Positions 46,005 through 56,739 of a stretch of DNA of 64,000 nucleotides are shown here, one piece after another (the stretch's first letter is position 1; each line of letters starts with the position of its first letter). The position numbers and the translations under genes are program-made. This DNA comes from Pilaira anomala (Eukaryota > Mucoromycota > Mucoromycetes > Mucorales > Mucoraceae): the NCBI GenBank assembly GCA_025716855.1, contig JAIXMQ010000041.1:62001-126000 (forward strand). Direction: 5' to 3'. The notes under the pieces were generated by a model that saw nothing but the letters and a program-made list of their open reading frames with translations, was not told the origin of the DNA and searched no databases.

Positions 46005-46153
46005 TTGAATCACTCATGCTCGACCTTTTAGTAGACATGAGTTGACGTTGTGCTAATATTGTCGGAACTAAAAATCGAGAACGCTAGTAATTTAAAAGGT
46101 TACGATTACTAAGAAGTACCGGTTCTTCTGCGAAGAAGTTTTGCCAAATTTTT
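46005..46153 (+). ncRNA. Candidate polymerase III non-coding RNA A
   Basis: Start is placed about 27 bp after the TATA box; end at the first T5 run, with a longer T-tract at about 46158-46174. Three local hairpins are visible: CTCATG/CATGAG (46013-46018 with 46036-46041), TAGTAAT/ATTACTA (46085-46091 with 46105-46111) and CTTCT-GCGA-AGAAG with a GNRA-type tetraloop (46125-46138). No protein frame runs through it. I compared it mentally with U1, U2, U4, U5, U6, U11, U12, SRP, RNase P/MRP and U3 motifs and found no match. The family is unknown; boundaries are estimates. Confidence 0.45.
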
Positions 46154-46720
46154 CAATATTTTTTTTTTTTTTTTCAAAATGTAAATATTGGGGTTATTTT
46201 CTCATAATAAATTCTACATATATACAAATGGAAATGAAATGATACCTGTAAATACTTTCAAACTTGTATAATGCTTGATGTGTGTAATATCCACGCCAGA
46301 CTTTTTTTTTTCCCTGATAAATACAGCAAATATTATACTTCTTTTCTATTCTGTATATCTATTTTTTTTATTTCTTTGAACGGAACTTTTCTCCAATAGT
46401 TACCAATTACTTTCTAATAAAAATGTAAACATACACTCAAAATGACGTAAACGACGTTTTATTATCCTCATATTTTTGTTTGAATCTTTATATGCCTCAT
46501 AAAAAACAAGTCTTTATTAAAGAGACCTGCATATAACACTAATGAATCACATTGTAAATATTATAAGGCTTCTGAAGTCCTTCTATAAGATTTCTTAAAA
46601 TAGTATTTTTTTTTTATTTGCCACATTTGTTTTTAATAAATATTACAGTATGCATAGAAAACCCTTTTTCGTTTTACCTTTACTTTATTTCTTTTTTACT
46701 TTTATACTCACGTTGTTATT
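46154..46720. other. Intergenic, no gene seen
   Basis: AT-rich spacer containing the T-tract downstream of candidate RNA A and the promoter of the UCH gene. No supported frame. Confidence 0.5.
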
Positions 46721-48289
46721 ATGACACAATTATTAAACACAGTAAACCAGCTTGATAATGATTATTGGACGTTAATCACGTCTGATCCAGGTAAACGATT
46801 TGTTTTATTATTTTATATATTTCTTGGTAACTAAACGCTTCTATTACGCGTTTACAGATATCTTTAACGATATGTTAAAAGAGTATGGTGTAAAAGACAC
46901 GAAAGCAGAGGAATTGTTCGAAATTGATTTTACTGACCTTAAAGACGATGATGGGTAACTTATTACAAATCAGGTCCATGACCGAAGAGTATTTTATTAA
47001 CTTTTTTTTTTTTTTTTTTTTTGTCAAAGTCTCGTTCATGGCATAATATTTGTCTCTGAATACCAGGATGAGCCTTTGCCTAAAGAATGGGAAAACGAAG
47101 ATCCTGATGAGGATGGGGTAGTCTTTACTTCTCAAGTAAGCCTTTGCATTTTTGGTATAATAACCCTTTTATACTGACTTCACTTTTTTAGGTGGTTACA
47201 AATGCTTGTGGCACTTTAGCATTGATGAATGTTGTGTTAAACTCTGAGATAAAAGAAAAAGGCGAGATCATTAATAACTTTAATGAGTTTACCAAAGGAT
47301 TCTCATCTGTAGTAAGTTTTATCTTTTTTAATATCATGATGAACATATATGACTAAAAATGTAAAACTAGAATCGTGGTCTTTGCTTGGGTAATTCAGAA
47401 GAAATCAGACGCATTCATAACTCATATTCACCGTAAGTTAAATAGATGTAAGCATGTATAAATATGCTGATGACATTATTTCAAATAGTGCAAATCATAA
47501 AGCTGATAACGTAAATACCCGTAAAGTCTCAGCTGAATCATCTGAACAACAAAATGGCGTATTCACTGATGAGTACGAAAAGGAATATCACTATATTGCT
47601 TACATCTATAAAAATGGTTTCATCTGGGAATTAGATGGTTTAAAAGCTCGACCTTACAAAATCCGTAAATGCAAGCAAGAGGAGTGGTTGAAACAAACTG
47701 AATTTTTAATTCAAAATCGTATAGATGCTTTGTAAGTATTACCAATATACAAATCAAACTGCATTTTTATATTTACTTTTTTCTTTCTAGAAATGGATTT
47801 GATTTTTCTTTAATGGCTATACGTCATGATAATTACGACAAGATCGTTGCCGATACCAATATCTTAAATGCAAATATTCGTTCACTTGACTCGATTTGTA
47901 GTAATAATACACCTCTTACACATATTAAACAAAACGAACCTAAAGAAATCGAAGGATTACCATTTGTAGCAACTGCCTGGAAAGACGTTGAACTCAAAGA
48001 CTTTGAATCTTTAAAAATTCATCTGGAACAATTAAAAGAGAAACAAAACTTTTATAGCAATAACAGACACATTGAAGATACTCGATTTACTTCTACTTCT
48101 AATGTGGAACGACAAAAATTTGACTACTTTCCTTTTATCGACACAATTATAAGAAAAGCTTACAAAAGAGGGTTGATCGAAGAACCAAAAGTCGAGGAAG
48201 AAGAAAAACCTGAGAAGGCTGTTAAGAAAAGAAAGAAGGCCACAGCTAAAAAGCCCGCAAAAAAAAGTGCCACTCGCAGCAAAAAGTAA
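46721..48289 (+). CDS. UCH37/UCHL5-type ubiquitin C-terminal hydrolase (peptidase C12), 7 exons
   Basis: Exons 46721-46790, 46858-46954, 47030-47135, 47192-47311, 47371-47432, 47489-47731 and 47791-48289 are in phase; about 398 residues. The catalytic cysteine is in TNACGTLALMNVVLN, the histidine in YHYIAYIYKNGFIWELDGL, and the aspartate follows in that same ELDGL segment. The C-terminal extension has the UCHL5-like helical domain (FDYFPFIDTIIRKAYKRGLIEE) that binds RPN13/ADRM1 or INO80 in animals. A Lys/Ala-rich tail (KKRKKATAKKPAKKSA) looks like a nuclear localisation or nucleic-acid-binding tail. Deubiquitinase of the proteasome or chromatin type, in nucleus and/or cytosol. The start follows a T-rich leader; the exon 6 acceptor at 47488 is chosen because it keeps the frame. 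Confidence 0.9.
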
Positions 48290-48642
48290 TTCAGCTTGCT
48301 TGTTTTTAATACCTTTTGTAAATAATACCCTGAAAATTAACATTTTGTTATACAAATAAAACATATGATTCCCCGTTTTTTTTTTTTAAATTCTGATGAC
48401 ACATGTAACTAGCTGTATATAATTAATGTGATTTATATCGTTTTTATTTATAAAAAAAGTAATATGTATTTATGCATAAGGTAACGATAAAGAGCTACTG
48501 TAAGAGAGCACAGATAAAAATATAAAGAGACAAATTTTGGCTTTAAACGAAAAATAGCTCAAATGTGTTGTACTTTATTTAGGAATATTGAAAAGTAATA
48601 GAAAAAGATATTGGGAGCACACACGAATTTTTTAAAAAAAAA
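48290..48642. other. Intergenic, no gene seen
   Basis: AT-rich 3' flank of the UCH gene with no supported frame. Confidence 0.5.
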
Positions 48643-48959
48643 GACTTGAACAACTGTTGGGTCAGCTTAAACAACAGAAGAATAAAGATCACATAGTAAT
48701 CGACAACTTTATTGAAAAAGTATATCTCGCCTTCAAAAAAGGAAATAGCAACTGGAATATAGATTATTTAATCTTGGAGCAAGTAATAATAGAGTTTATT
48801 CGCTTGTTAGTAGATAGTATGACAGGCGATGAAAAGTCAATCGAAAGTGTCGCTTCGCTTTATTATATACGTGTAGTTCCAAGTATGTGGGGATATGAAA
48901 TAAGAGAAAAAACTACGTCTTATTTTCGTAAAATCTGGTCTCATCTCCAAAACAAATAA
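48643..48959 (+). CDS. Hypothetical orphan exon/ORF
   Basis: Open frame of about 105 codons to TAA, without an ATG near its start. It opens just after an AAAAG acceptor-like site. The sequence is coding-like: KDHIVIDNFIEKVYLAFKKG, NWNIDYLILEQVIIEFIRLL, SIESVASLYYIRVVPSMWGY, KTTSYFRKIWSHLQNK. No family is recognised. It lies 70 bp before a second orphan gene on the same strand, and they may be parts of one broken gene. Confidence 0.4.
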
Positions 48960-49029
48960 CAAACACAGGCATTTATTTCTTTCGGATGTAGAATCATTAT
49001 TTTACTTTACAAAATGCGATAAATTGACC

Positions 49030-49732
49030 ATGGCAAAACTTACTTCTGGACACTATAAAGTAAGTGGCCTATGTAGACTTAATATTCTTGGAACTAGCAC
49101 AACATCATCAATAAATTTGGATTTAATAGGGCACCGGTATTCTCTATTCAGTAACTATTTATAGTGGTTTACTATATCCTAGAGTTATTTCCTCATCACC
49201 ATTACTTTCTATTAACGAAGATGATATCAAAAATAATTTGAAGAATTTTTTAAAGTCTCATGATGTATTTCCTGTTGATATTAAATTACTTCTAAGCAAC
49301 GTTATTTTGATGATAACCGAGTACATTTACAGCAGTATTAGATCTAGAATGGTAATAAAACTTTAATATAGCTAAAAAATAAAATTTTGATATGTATCAC
49401 TTAATAAATAGAATATATTTTATTACCCAGACACAGTAGTCGATAACCTAAAGATGCCTTGGATCACTATCGATGCAAAATGGAAGTAGAACAAGTCACA
49501 AACCGACTATTTGAAGACACTTAATATGTTTAATATTTGTCTTGTAATTGGCGAAACTGTTTTGGATGCCATAAAAGCTTTATTTACAAATAGTAAAACC
49601 GAGCAATGCGGGATATTATTGTTTTATTTAGACAGATTGTCATTCAAAAAAAAAGAAGTGTTAAAAGACAGCGTATCAAGAAAGGTGCAAAACAAAAAGA
49701 TTCTTCATACATACAATTCTTCACAAGAATAG
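49030..49732 (+). pseudogene. Small spliced orphan gene interrupted by an in-frame TAG
   Basis: Exons 49030-49059, 49130-49351 and 49412-49489 splice in phase to 109 residues ending at TAG 49487-49489. The ATG has a good context (ACCATGG). Content includes GTGILYSVTIYSGLLYPRVI and YYPDTVVDNLKMPWITIDAK. The same frame is open for another 80 codons after the TAG (NKSQTDYLKTLNMFNICLVI, GETVLDAIKALFTNSK) to a stop at 49730-49732. A single nonsense change therefore appears to have shortened a protein of about 190 residues, unless the stop is read through. Not recognised; no hydrophobic helix or catalytic motif is obvious. Confidence 0.45.
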
Positions 49733-50292
49733 TATGACAACACATAGAATAAAAAGATAAAGATGTTTTGTAAATTATGCAAAATGTCAGATTAAAAAGT
49801 GTGTTTATTATTGCGTGACCAAATGTTTTTATGATAAGTGTCTGAATTTTCAACTAGATTTTAAATATGTGTGAATCCCATCTGTCAATATAATTCGCAT
49901 GAACATGTGTACACAAATTTACATACGTAGTCAGTGTACTCATTTTTTGATCAAATTCTGCTGCATATGTCAAAAAAAAAAAAAAAAAAGATATGCCAGT
50001 GAAAAGGGAAAAAAGAAATAGATCTCACAAACAAGTTTATATGTAATCCTCTTTAAATAATATGAATAACTATCATCCTTTGATATATTATTGCATTAGT
50101 ATTCTGCTTTATTAGTACAACCAAGTAAATTATTGTCTAGTAGGCGCTCACTAGTTTCGATGTGACAGAAGATTATTAGCAAATTTAAAAAAGGACAGAA
50201 TAATTAGGTTTTCAACAAAATATAAATCTATTTTTATTTTTATTTTTTCATGAGTAAATTCAGTATCAGATTGAATTAGCCAGAGGCTGCGT
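49733..50292. other. Intergenic, no gene seen
   Basis: AT-rich region between the orphan gene and the 3' end of the repeat-protein gene; contains an A-tract (about 49973-49989). Confidence 0.5.
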
Positions 50293-52104
50293 TCAAAGGA
50301 TTCCACGAAGATAATCATCACGCTCACGAGCAGCTTCCAAGTATTCTGCCATATAATCAATATCAGATTCAGATCGCTCTGGTGAAATGCTATATTCAGG
50401 AAATATTTCACCAAAAGAATCATTAAGTTCATGAGCAGCTTCCAAGTATTCTGCCATATAATCAATATCAGATTCAGATCGCTCTGGTGAAATGCTATAT
50501 TCAGGAAATATTTCACCAAAAGAATCATTAAGTTCATGAGCAGCTTCCGAGTATCCTCTCTTATAATTAGTATATAAGCCAGATCGCTCTGGTGAAGGAC
50601 TATATTCAGAAGATGTTATATCAAAAGAATCATTAAGGTCACGAGCAGCTTCCGAGTATCCTCTGTTATAATTAGTATAAAATTCAAATCGCTCTGGTGA
50701 AGGACTATATCCAGAAGATGTTTCGCCAAAAGAATCATTAAGTTCACGAGCAGCTTCCGAGTATCCTGTCATAGAATCAGTATCAGAATCAGATCTCTCT
50801 GGTGAAGGACTATATTCAGAAGTTGTTTCATCAAAAGAAGCATCAAGTTCAAGATCAGCTTCCAAGTATCCTGTCATATAATTAGTATCAAAGTCAGATC
50901 TCTCTGGTGAATTGCTATATTCAGAAGATGTTTCGCTAAGAGAAGCATCAAGTTCACGAGCAGCTTCCGAGTATCCTGTCATATAATCAATATCAGAGTC
51001 AGATCGCTCTGGTGAAGTGCTATATTCAGATGATGCCTCATATCCTGTCATGTTACCAAGTTCAAAGTCAAATCGTTCCGGTGAAGGACTATGTTCATAA
51101 GCTGTTTCACCAAGAGGAGCATCAAGTTCCTGAGCAGCTTCAAAGTATCCTGTCATGCAATCAAGATCAAAGTCAGATAGCTTTGGTGAAGGGCTAAATT
51201 CAGAAGCTTGTTGAACAAAAGGAGTGCCAGGCTCTGAGTATTCTGGATCATGAGTAAATCCAGCGTTATAGATAGATTCAGGGTTAGATTCAGCAGGTGA
51301 AGAGATTTGTTCATAGATGTTTTGAGTAGGTGAAGAGTTTTGTTCATAATAGAATTGAAAAGGTGAAAGGCTTGGTCCATAATAGGATTGCAAAGGTGAA
51401 AGGCTTGGTTCATGTGCAGATATTTGAGGCGATTTAGATTCATCAATGTGTTGAATAGGTGATGATTCAGTATAAAGTGTAGTTTGTACAGGTGATGAAT
51501 TAGATTCATGAGTATGCTGGGCAACTGGAGAACCTAATTGAATATTTGATGAAGAAGTAACTTCACAAGCGTTTTGAGCAGGCAATGAAGAAATAGGTTG
51601 AGTAATAGCTAACTGGTAGGGCATAGAAAATGGAGAAGTAGGTCCAATATGTGTAGTTGATGATTCAGTATGAGTAGGTATTAAAGTTGGGGGTAAGATA
51701 GAATTTGTAGTTGAAGGTATTGATTTTTTATTCTTTTTCGAAGGACGTTCGATAATGAGAGTTGATTCTGGAGTTGAGGAACTGACTCTTCGCTTGGCAG
51801 ATTTTGGGTCCTTTTTTTCATATGAAACATCTCCATCAGTTTGAGTTCCCATATCCGTTACTTCAGTACCACGATTGGGATCAGTCAAGATTCTTCCTTG
51901 AACTTGTGAGACCGCGTTTTTAATTTTACGTTCTGGCTTGCTTCTTGATGCTGTATTTCGTCTGAAAGTAAGATTAGCAACATATGTATTAAAAAGACCA
52001 ATGGCTGTCTGTTTTGGATTAGTGATGGACGTTATAATGTTATTTAAAATGGAGCCTCTTTGTGGTTGCTCAGGTGCATTCTCGTTGGTATTATTGTTAT
52101 TCAT
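50293..52104 (-). CDS. Orphan Ser/Pro/Glu-rich protein with nine 35-residue repeats
   Basis: Intronless, 603 residues, no recognised family. The N-terminus (MNNNNTNENAPEQPQ) leads to a basic region with possible nuclear signals (KSAKRR, RPSKKNKKS). Residues about 200-290 contain short SSPxQ/SPFQFYYE-type repeats. The C-terminal half is nine tandem copies of a unit like EYSPSPERSDSD followed by DYMTGYSEAARELDDSFGET. The unit is 35 residues (105 bp); the second copy is shortened. Each unit has Ser-Pro sites that could be phosphorylated by proline-directed kinases, plus an acidic patch and a short amphipathic helix. The two units nearest the C-terminus are identical at DNA level. No signal peptide or membrane helix. 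The whole frame is open, arguing for a real gene. Confidence 0.7.
   Translation of the reverse strand: MNNNNTNENAPEQPQRGSILNNIITSITNPKQTAIGLFNTYVANLTFRRNTASRSKPERKIKNAVSQVQGRILTDPNRGTEVTDMGTQTDGDVSYEKKDPKSAKRRVSSSTPESTLIIERPSKKNKKSIPSTTNSILPPTLIPTHTESSTTHIGPTSPFSMPYQLAITQPISSLPAQNACEVTSSSNIQLGSPVAQHTHESNSSPVQTTLYTESSPIQHIDESKSPQISAHEPSLSPLQSYYGPSLSPFQFYYEQNSSPTQNIYEQISSPAESNPESIYNAGFTHDPEYSEPGTPFVQQASEFSPSPKLSDFDLDCMTGYFEAAQELDAPLGETAYEHSPSPERFDFELGNMTGYEASSEYSTSPERSDSDIDYMTGYSEAARELDASLSETSSEYSNSPERSDFDTNYMTGYLEADLELDASFDETTSEYSPSPERSDSDTDSMTGYSEAARELNDSFGETSSGYSPSPERFEFYTNYNRGYSEAARDLNDSFDITSSEYSPSPERSGLYTNYKRGYSEAAHELNDSFGEIFPEYSISPERSESDIDYMAEYLEAAHELNDSFGEIFPEYSISPERSESDIDYMAEYLEAARERDDYLRGIL
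50328..50537 (-). repeat. Two identical 105-bp tandem units
   Basis: 50328-50432 and 50433-50537 are the same in all 105 positions. The other units in the array differ from them and from each other by many substitutions. This is a very recent, frame-preserving duplication. Confidence 0.9.
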
Positions 52105-52327
52105 GGCAGCAATGTTGTAGTTAAAGAAGAGAACAAGGAAAAAAAAAATAGCTGCCTGGGAAAAAAACTACGCCAAAAATTTCTATTACCTCATGTTTAC
52201 CCTCATGTTTACTGATTACTCAAATTTGTTTTGCTATCCGAAAGCATATTAGATAAATGTCTTATTTATATTAGGTATTCTCTTAAAAATAGTTATTTTT
52301 GTACTTTCGTACTGTGGAGATTTCAGC
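52105..52327. other. Short spacer upstream of the repeat-protein gene
   Basis: AT-rich promoter region of the minus-strand repeat-protein gene. A short direct repeat (CCTCATGTTTAC twice, near 52190-52211) is present. Confidence 0.4.
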
Positions 52328-52703
52328 ATGAAAGACCGTCACATGGAAAACTTGAAACGCGAGGCAGATTTTTATCAACTTCCAAATATGGATGCAAAGA
52401 TCGATGAGGCAACAAAGGCAAAAGAATGTATTTATGAACTTGTCAAAGAAGAAGAACTCAAAAACTTTTCGAATATTAGTGTCGATAGTTCGACTATTAA
52501 TAGTCGAATTTACAGAAGCCAACAAACAATTTGTAACTGGTATAAGTTATCATACTATAATTTACTACTGTCCTAAAAGAATTGATTCTCACAAGAAACC
52601 TAATGAATGTAGACAGGTGCGCAACATTGCCGGGACCTCTTCTCACAAAGATTACATTACAAAGGAAAATAAAGTGTATCTTGTTTCTAGCCCAAGGTAT
52701 TAA
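52328..52703 (+). pseudogene. Frameshifted orphan coding relic
   Basis: Starts MKDRHMENLKREADFYQLPN and stays open to about 52500. The coding-like sequence then continues one frame over (FTEANKQFVTGISYHTIIYY, CPKRIDSHKKPNECRQVR) to a stop at 52701-52703. Each half alone is short; together they read as one protein of about 120 residues with a single frameshift around 52495-52510. Not recognised. Confidence 0.4.
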
Positions 52704-54052
52704 AGATGAACTTTTATAAAATAATCTGTACAATTTAAAGTTGATAAATAAACACACCAAATAAATAATTAGATAATAAAAAATAACATATTTTTTTTTT
52801 AAAAAAAAAGCCTCCTTCAAGCTCTCCTAAAGATACCTATAATGTAAAAAGTTTGCATATTGCCAATGTTACTGCCAGTGTGTAGATATAGTGATATAAT
52901 TTCATCCAAACAAGAGGCCTTATTAAGATACGGACAACTTTGAAACGTGTACATATAATACATGTTATGAATGGTAAGACAACATTTCATGAACTCCAGT
53001 TATTTAATCGCAAAATGACACATGTCTGATCTCAACAATAAATATGTTTTTTCTGTGTATGTAATTAGTATGGAAAATATTCCACCCGAAATATTTAGGG
53101 CTAAATGACCGTCAGCGAGCGAAGCGGGAAAATCGAAGCTTCATTTCGGAGGTTGCGCCGCAATCGGGAAAGATAATCCGTTCGCTCAATTATGCTCCTT
53201 ACTGCAACAAATTCCATTAGAAGGACTTGTGGCTCTACAATCTGATGTACTAGTGATGACCCTATATGGCAACAAAAGGAATTAGAGAAATTGTCTATTT
53301 CGTCTATGTGATAACGCTGATTGTTCTATCAGCCTCCTTGGTCAAATGTTTTCGAATCATCTGAACTGCAAACATCTTTTATTGATTTAATATGATTTTC
53401 TATATCCGTTCGAACCTACTCTATTATTAATATCCCCGGCTCAAGACTTGATTAACTAACGGCTTTATATCTATTTCTCATTTGTCCCCCCCCTCCGAAA
53501 AAAAAAGATAATGATAGTTCAGAGTGTTTATTATACAAAATATCAACATAAATTATCAAATGATTAGTTATTACCTTTAAAAAAAAATTTCTCCAAAACT
53601 TTCTTTTTTTCGCTTAGCATTAACATAGCAAAAATATGTATAAACAGTTATCATGCTTTTTAATAGCTTATTAAATAATTTATTTTTACCAAAAAGCAAT
53701 ATTTAAAACTTCTATTAAATAATCGATCTAATACCTAAAGGAAATTATTATATAATAAAAAAACTCACCAACAGCCCAAATTTTCTTTCTTTCTAGTAAT
53801 AAATCATTTCTCCGGACCTATTTTTTTTCGAAATAGGCAACATCAAACATATAAACTAACATCATTAATGATACTCTATATCGTTTAAAGCAGTTACAAA
53901 AAAAAATATCAAGGAAAAAAGGCAATATTAAAAAGAATATATGAGAAATTTTATTAATAAGGATTTGATTTGACCCAAAGAAGTTCCTTTTGGATCTGAA
54001 AAGTTTACTTTGAGTATCCGCCCATTTTTTTTTTTTTCCAGTTTTTCGTTTT
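52704..54052. other. Intergenic with decayed sequence
   Basis: 53095-53240 is clearly richer in GC than its surroundings and looks like old coding or transposon sequence with stops. The rest is AT-rich. No gene is supported. Confidence 0.4.
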
Positions 54053-54190
54053 TTCATTTCAGCTCGTCACTTGGTTTTTTTTTTTCATCTTGACTTTTTC
54101 TTTTTAAAGTTGTCATGAATATTATTTCTCGTGGAGAAGCAATGTGTTTGTTTTATGCGTTCCGTTCAATCAAGAAAACGTGAATAAATA
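54053..54190 (+). repeat. Inverted-repeat arm, left
   Basis: About 138 bp that match the reverse complement of 55494-55640 at roughly 95% (differences: T-run length and a few single-base indels). Shared blocks include CATTTCAGCTCGTCACT, GTTGTCATGAATATTATTTC and TTCAATCAAGAAAACGTGAA. Confidence 0.85.
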
Positions 54191-54527
54191 CATTTCGATA
54201 ATCAGTTAGATTGAGGACGTAGATATGTGTTTTACTCGAAACCCTCATAAACCGAGACTGTTATGAACCAGAGTTATTTTCGCTAACGCATTCGATATTC
54301 ATTTGTATAAATCTGAAACAGATCAAGAAACGAATAATATGTTCATGAAAATTCAGTCGAAAATGAGCTAATAGCTGTAGCTGATAAAAACAGTAAAAAA
54401 AAATTTTTTTTGTTCCTCCTAAGACCAACTTTATTGTTATTATAGAATCGAAAGTGCAACTAAAGCAGTTTATACAAACTGTATATCTATCCACAATTCT
54501 AAATCAACAACATATGAGCAGAGATAT

Positions 54528-55417
54528 ATGTCACTTTATGATATTATGTCAGATTTGCGGAAGTATACTTTAGTTTTTCGAGAAGAGAGTAATGACTTTG
54601 TTAACTGGTGTACGGCACAGAAGTTTGAATTCCTGAACGCAAAAATTAAAAGGAAACACGAAGACTCTGAGTTAAGAATATCGCAAAGAGAATTATACGT
54701 ATTAAAGAGTGGCTATAGAGGTAAGTAATGTTTAACATTATCTGTTTATTATTATTAATTATCGTATTGTAGATATTTTATTGAAAGAGATAGTTGGAGT
54801 ACATGAAAATACCAAGACTTTATTACCGATTAAAAAAAAAGAAGGCTACTGCAGTAGATACTGCCGTAAATCAAAAACAACAAGAGATAGAGATGAAGTT
54901 GTAAAGTCACTTCAAAACATGATTACCGGATTGAAAAGCAGGTCTTTAGTCGAATATATTTACGTCACTGTCAGTTGTAATGCCAAGACTCCAATAAACA
55001 GAAGAGATTTGAAAAAGAATATGATAATAGGCGAGTTATCAGGAGTGAATGGTGACGCATAATGTATCCAATATTTTACAAAACTCAATTATAATTAAGA
55101 CTAATTTTTGTTGATAGATTTAATAAAGGGGTTAGCAAAGATGAGTAAAGTGTGTTTAATGGTTATCGATTCGGCGGGTTTGAACACAAACATGAGCGAT
55201 TTAGAATCATTTATTTGGTATATGAAGTATATTTTTTGCAAAACGATTAGCTGACTTTGGCTTCAGTGAGCATCGCAGTATTGAAAAAATCATCATTGAT
55301 ACTCTCGCTCATGATAATCAAGTACATGTAGTAGAATGCGCTGAGGAAATCGTCAAACTAAAATCCTTATTAAGCTTGCAAGATTGCAGGGATATTGTTT
55401 ATATCATAATGGATTAA
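54528..55417 (+). CDS. Orphan four-exon gene, unknown protein
   Basis: Exons 54528-54720, 54773-55051, 55118-55217 and 55267-55417 keep phase throughout and give 240 residues. The frame is also open upstream of the ATG, back to an acceptor-like TATTATAG near 54443, so the true 5' end may lie further left. Content includes MSLYDIMSDLRKYTLVFREE, VVKSLQNMITGLKSRSLVEY, KGLAKMSKVCLMVIDSAGLN and QVHVVECAEEIVKLKSLLSL. No family is recognised. The donor of exon 2 (G|GTGACG) is weak. After the TAA at 55415-55417 the same frame stays open to 55642 (FQSYTFYFIDDFGIFIHVFL), which looks coding, so the stop may be a recent nonsense change. The 3' part lies inside the right arm of the inverted repeat. Confidence 0.45.
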
Positions 55418-55493
55418 TCTCCATTGATTTTAGCGAGCAAAGTAATGGGCGCTTCGGATTTTCAGAGTTATACCTTCTATTTCATCGATGATT

Positions 55494-55640
55494 TTGGAAT
55501 ATTTATTCACGTTTTCTTGATTGAACGGAACGGCATAAAACAAACACACTGTTCTCCACGAGAAATAATATTCATGACAACTTTAATAAAGAAAAATGTC
55601 AAGATGAAAAAAAAAAAAAAACCAAGTGACGAGCTGAAAT
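55494..55640 (-). repeat. Inverted-repeat arm, right
   Basis: Reverse-complement partner of 54053-54190, separated from it by about 1.3 kb. It overlaps the open, coding-like continuation of the orphan gene. The left arm may therefore be a copied and inverted 3' end of that gene, rather than the terminal repeat of a transposon. Confidence 0.85.
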
Positions 55641-56739
55641 GAAAAAAAAAAAAAAAAAAAAAAAAAGCTGAAATGAATCGCCCTTTGTCGGAACAACACC
55701 TTTTTCGAAAAGTATTCGCATATGTAACTTTACCAACTTTTTCTTTTTTTCACAACAAAAAGAAAAAAAAAAGATATTTTTTTTTTTACCCAAATAGATA
55801 TTGAATTAGGCTATCAATAATAAAGCATCTCACACTAAGGTTTCTTTAGTTACCACTTATCGACCGAGTCTTTAAAGAAAGAAAAATAAAATAAAAAATT
55901 AACATCCAGCCAGTTTAGAACTGCGTTAAAGTGTGAGTAGCTTACATGTGAAAGTGTTTGCATGATACGTAGAAACGTTATAGGTATTTTTTTAAACAAA
56001 ATTTTATGTCAGTATTTATTGTATTGAACTACATGCAATTGTATCTTTTAATTATGGATATATGTATAGTTACAAGAACATTTTTTTTTTTTGGTTTTTT
56101 TACAAAAAAAAAAAAAAAAATTAAAGCAGCTGCATGATAATTTCTTTTCATGCTGCAGTAAGGTGTTTTACTTCAGGCCATGGATTCTTATCAAATAAAC
56201 AATTTATCTCATTGGATTGTATTTGATACGTCATTCCTTCATGGGCGTTGTAAATAAAAAATACAACAACAAACTCTCCTTTTTTTTTTCTTCTTTGTCA
56301 AGTCTTTGACCGCTGACACTTATTAAAAACTTTTTCTACTTGGTGCATTCGGTGGTTACATTAGTCTACGTCTATACAAGATGGTCTTTAACGTAGGGTA
56401 GAATGTTTATTCATCCTCTCTTTTCTTCTCGACGTTTTGATGATTTCAATAGCGCATCTTTACCAACTTTGTTCACAACTGGCACACCATTATAAGGATA
56501 CATGTATTTTTTTTCTGTAGAGGCATTATAGTTTTGTTTACTCTAGCTCTTATGGTTGGTTTTAGTAGGTAAAAAAAAAAAAGACGCGTTTCTACTTTTT
56601 TATTTGATATTAATGACAATTTATTTAGTAGGCAATCCTTATGATGTCCAAGGTAGGTATAATAATGGGACTTAGAAATTAAGACAAGCAAGTTAGCCTT
56701 TGTCGCATCCATTGGCGCGGGAGAGAGACAGGTTTCAAC
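55641..56739. other. Intergenic, no gene seen
   Basis: AT-rich with several A/T homopolymers (about 55642-55666 and 56102-56119) and no supported frame. Confidence 0.5.

Noticed and set aside
46005..46153. Candidate RNA A as U5 snRNA because of CCUUUUA in a hairpin loop
   Set aside because: The invariant U5 loop is GCCUUUUAC; here the flanking bases differ and there is no Sm site in the right place.
50151..50537. Second frame with two repeated Leu/Ile/Asn-rich units
   Set aside because: It is an alternate-frame reading of the 105-bp repeats in the 603-codon gene.
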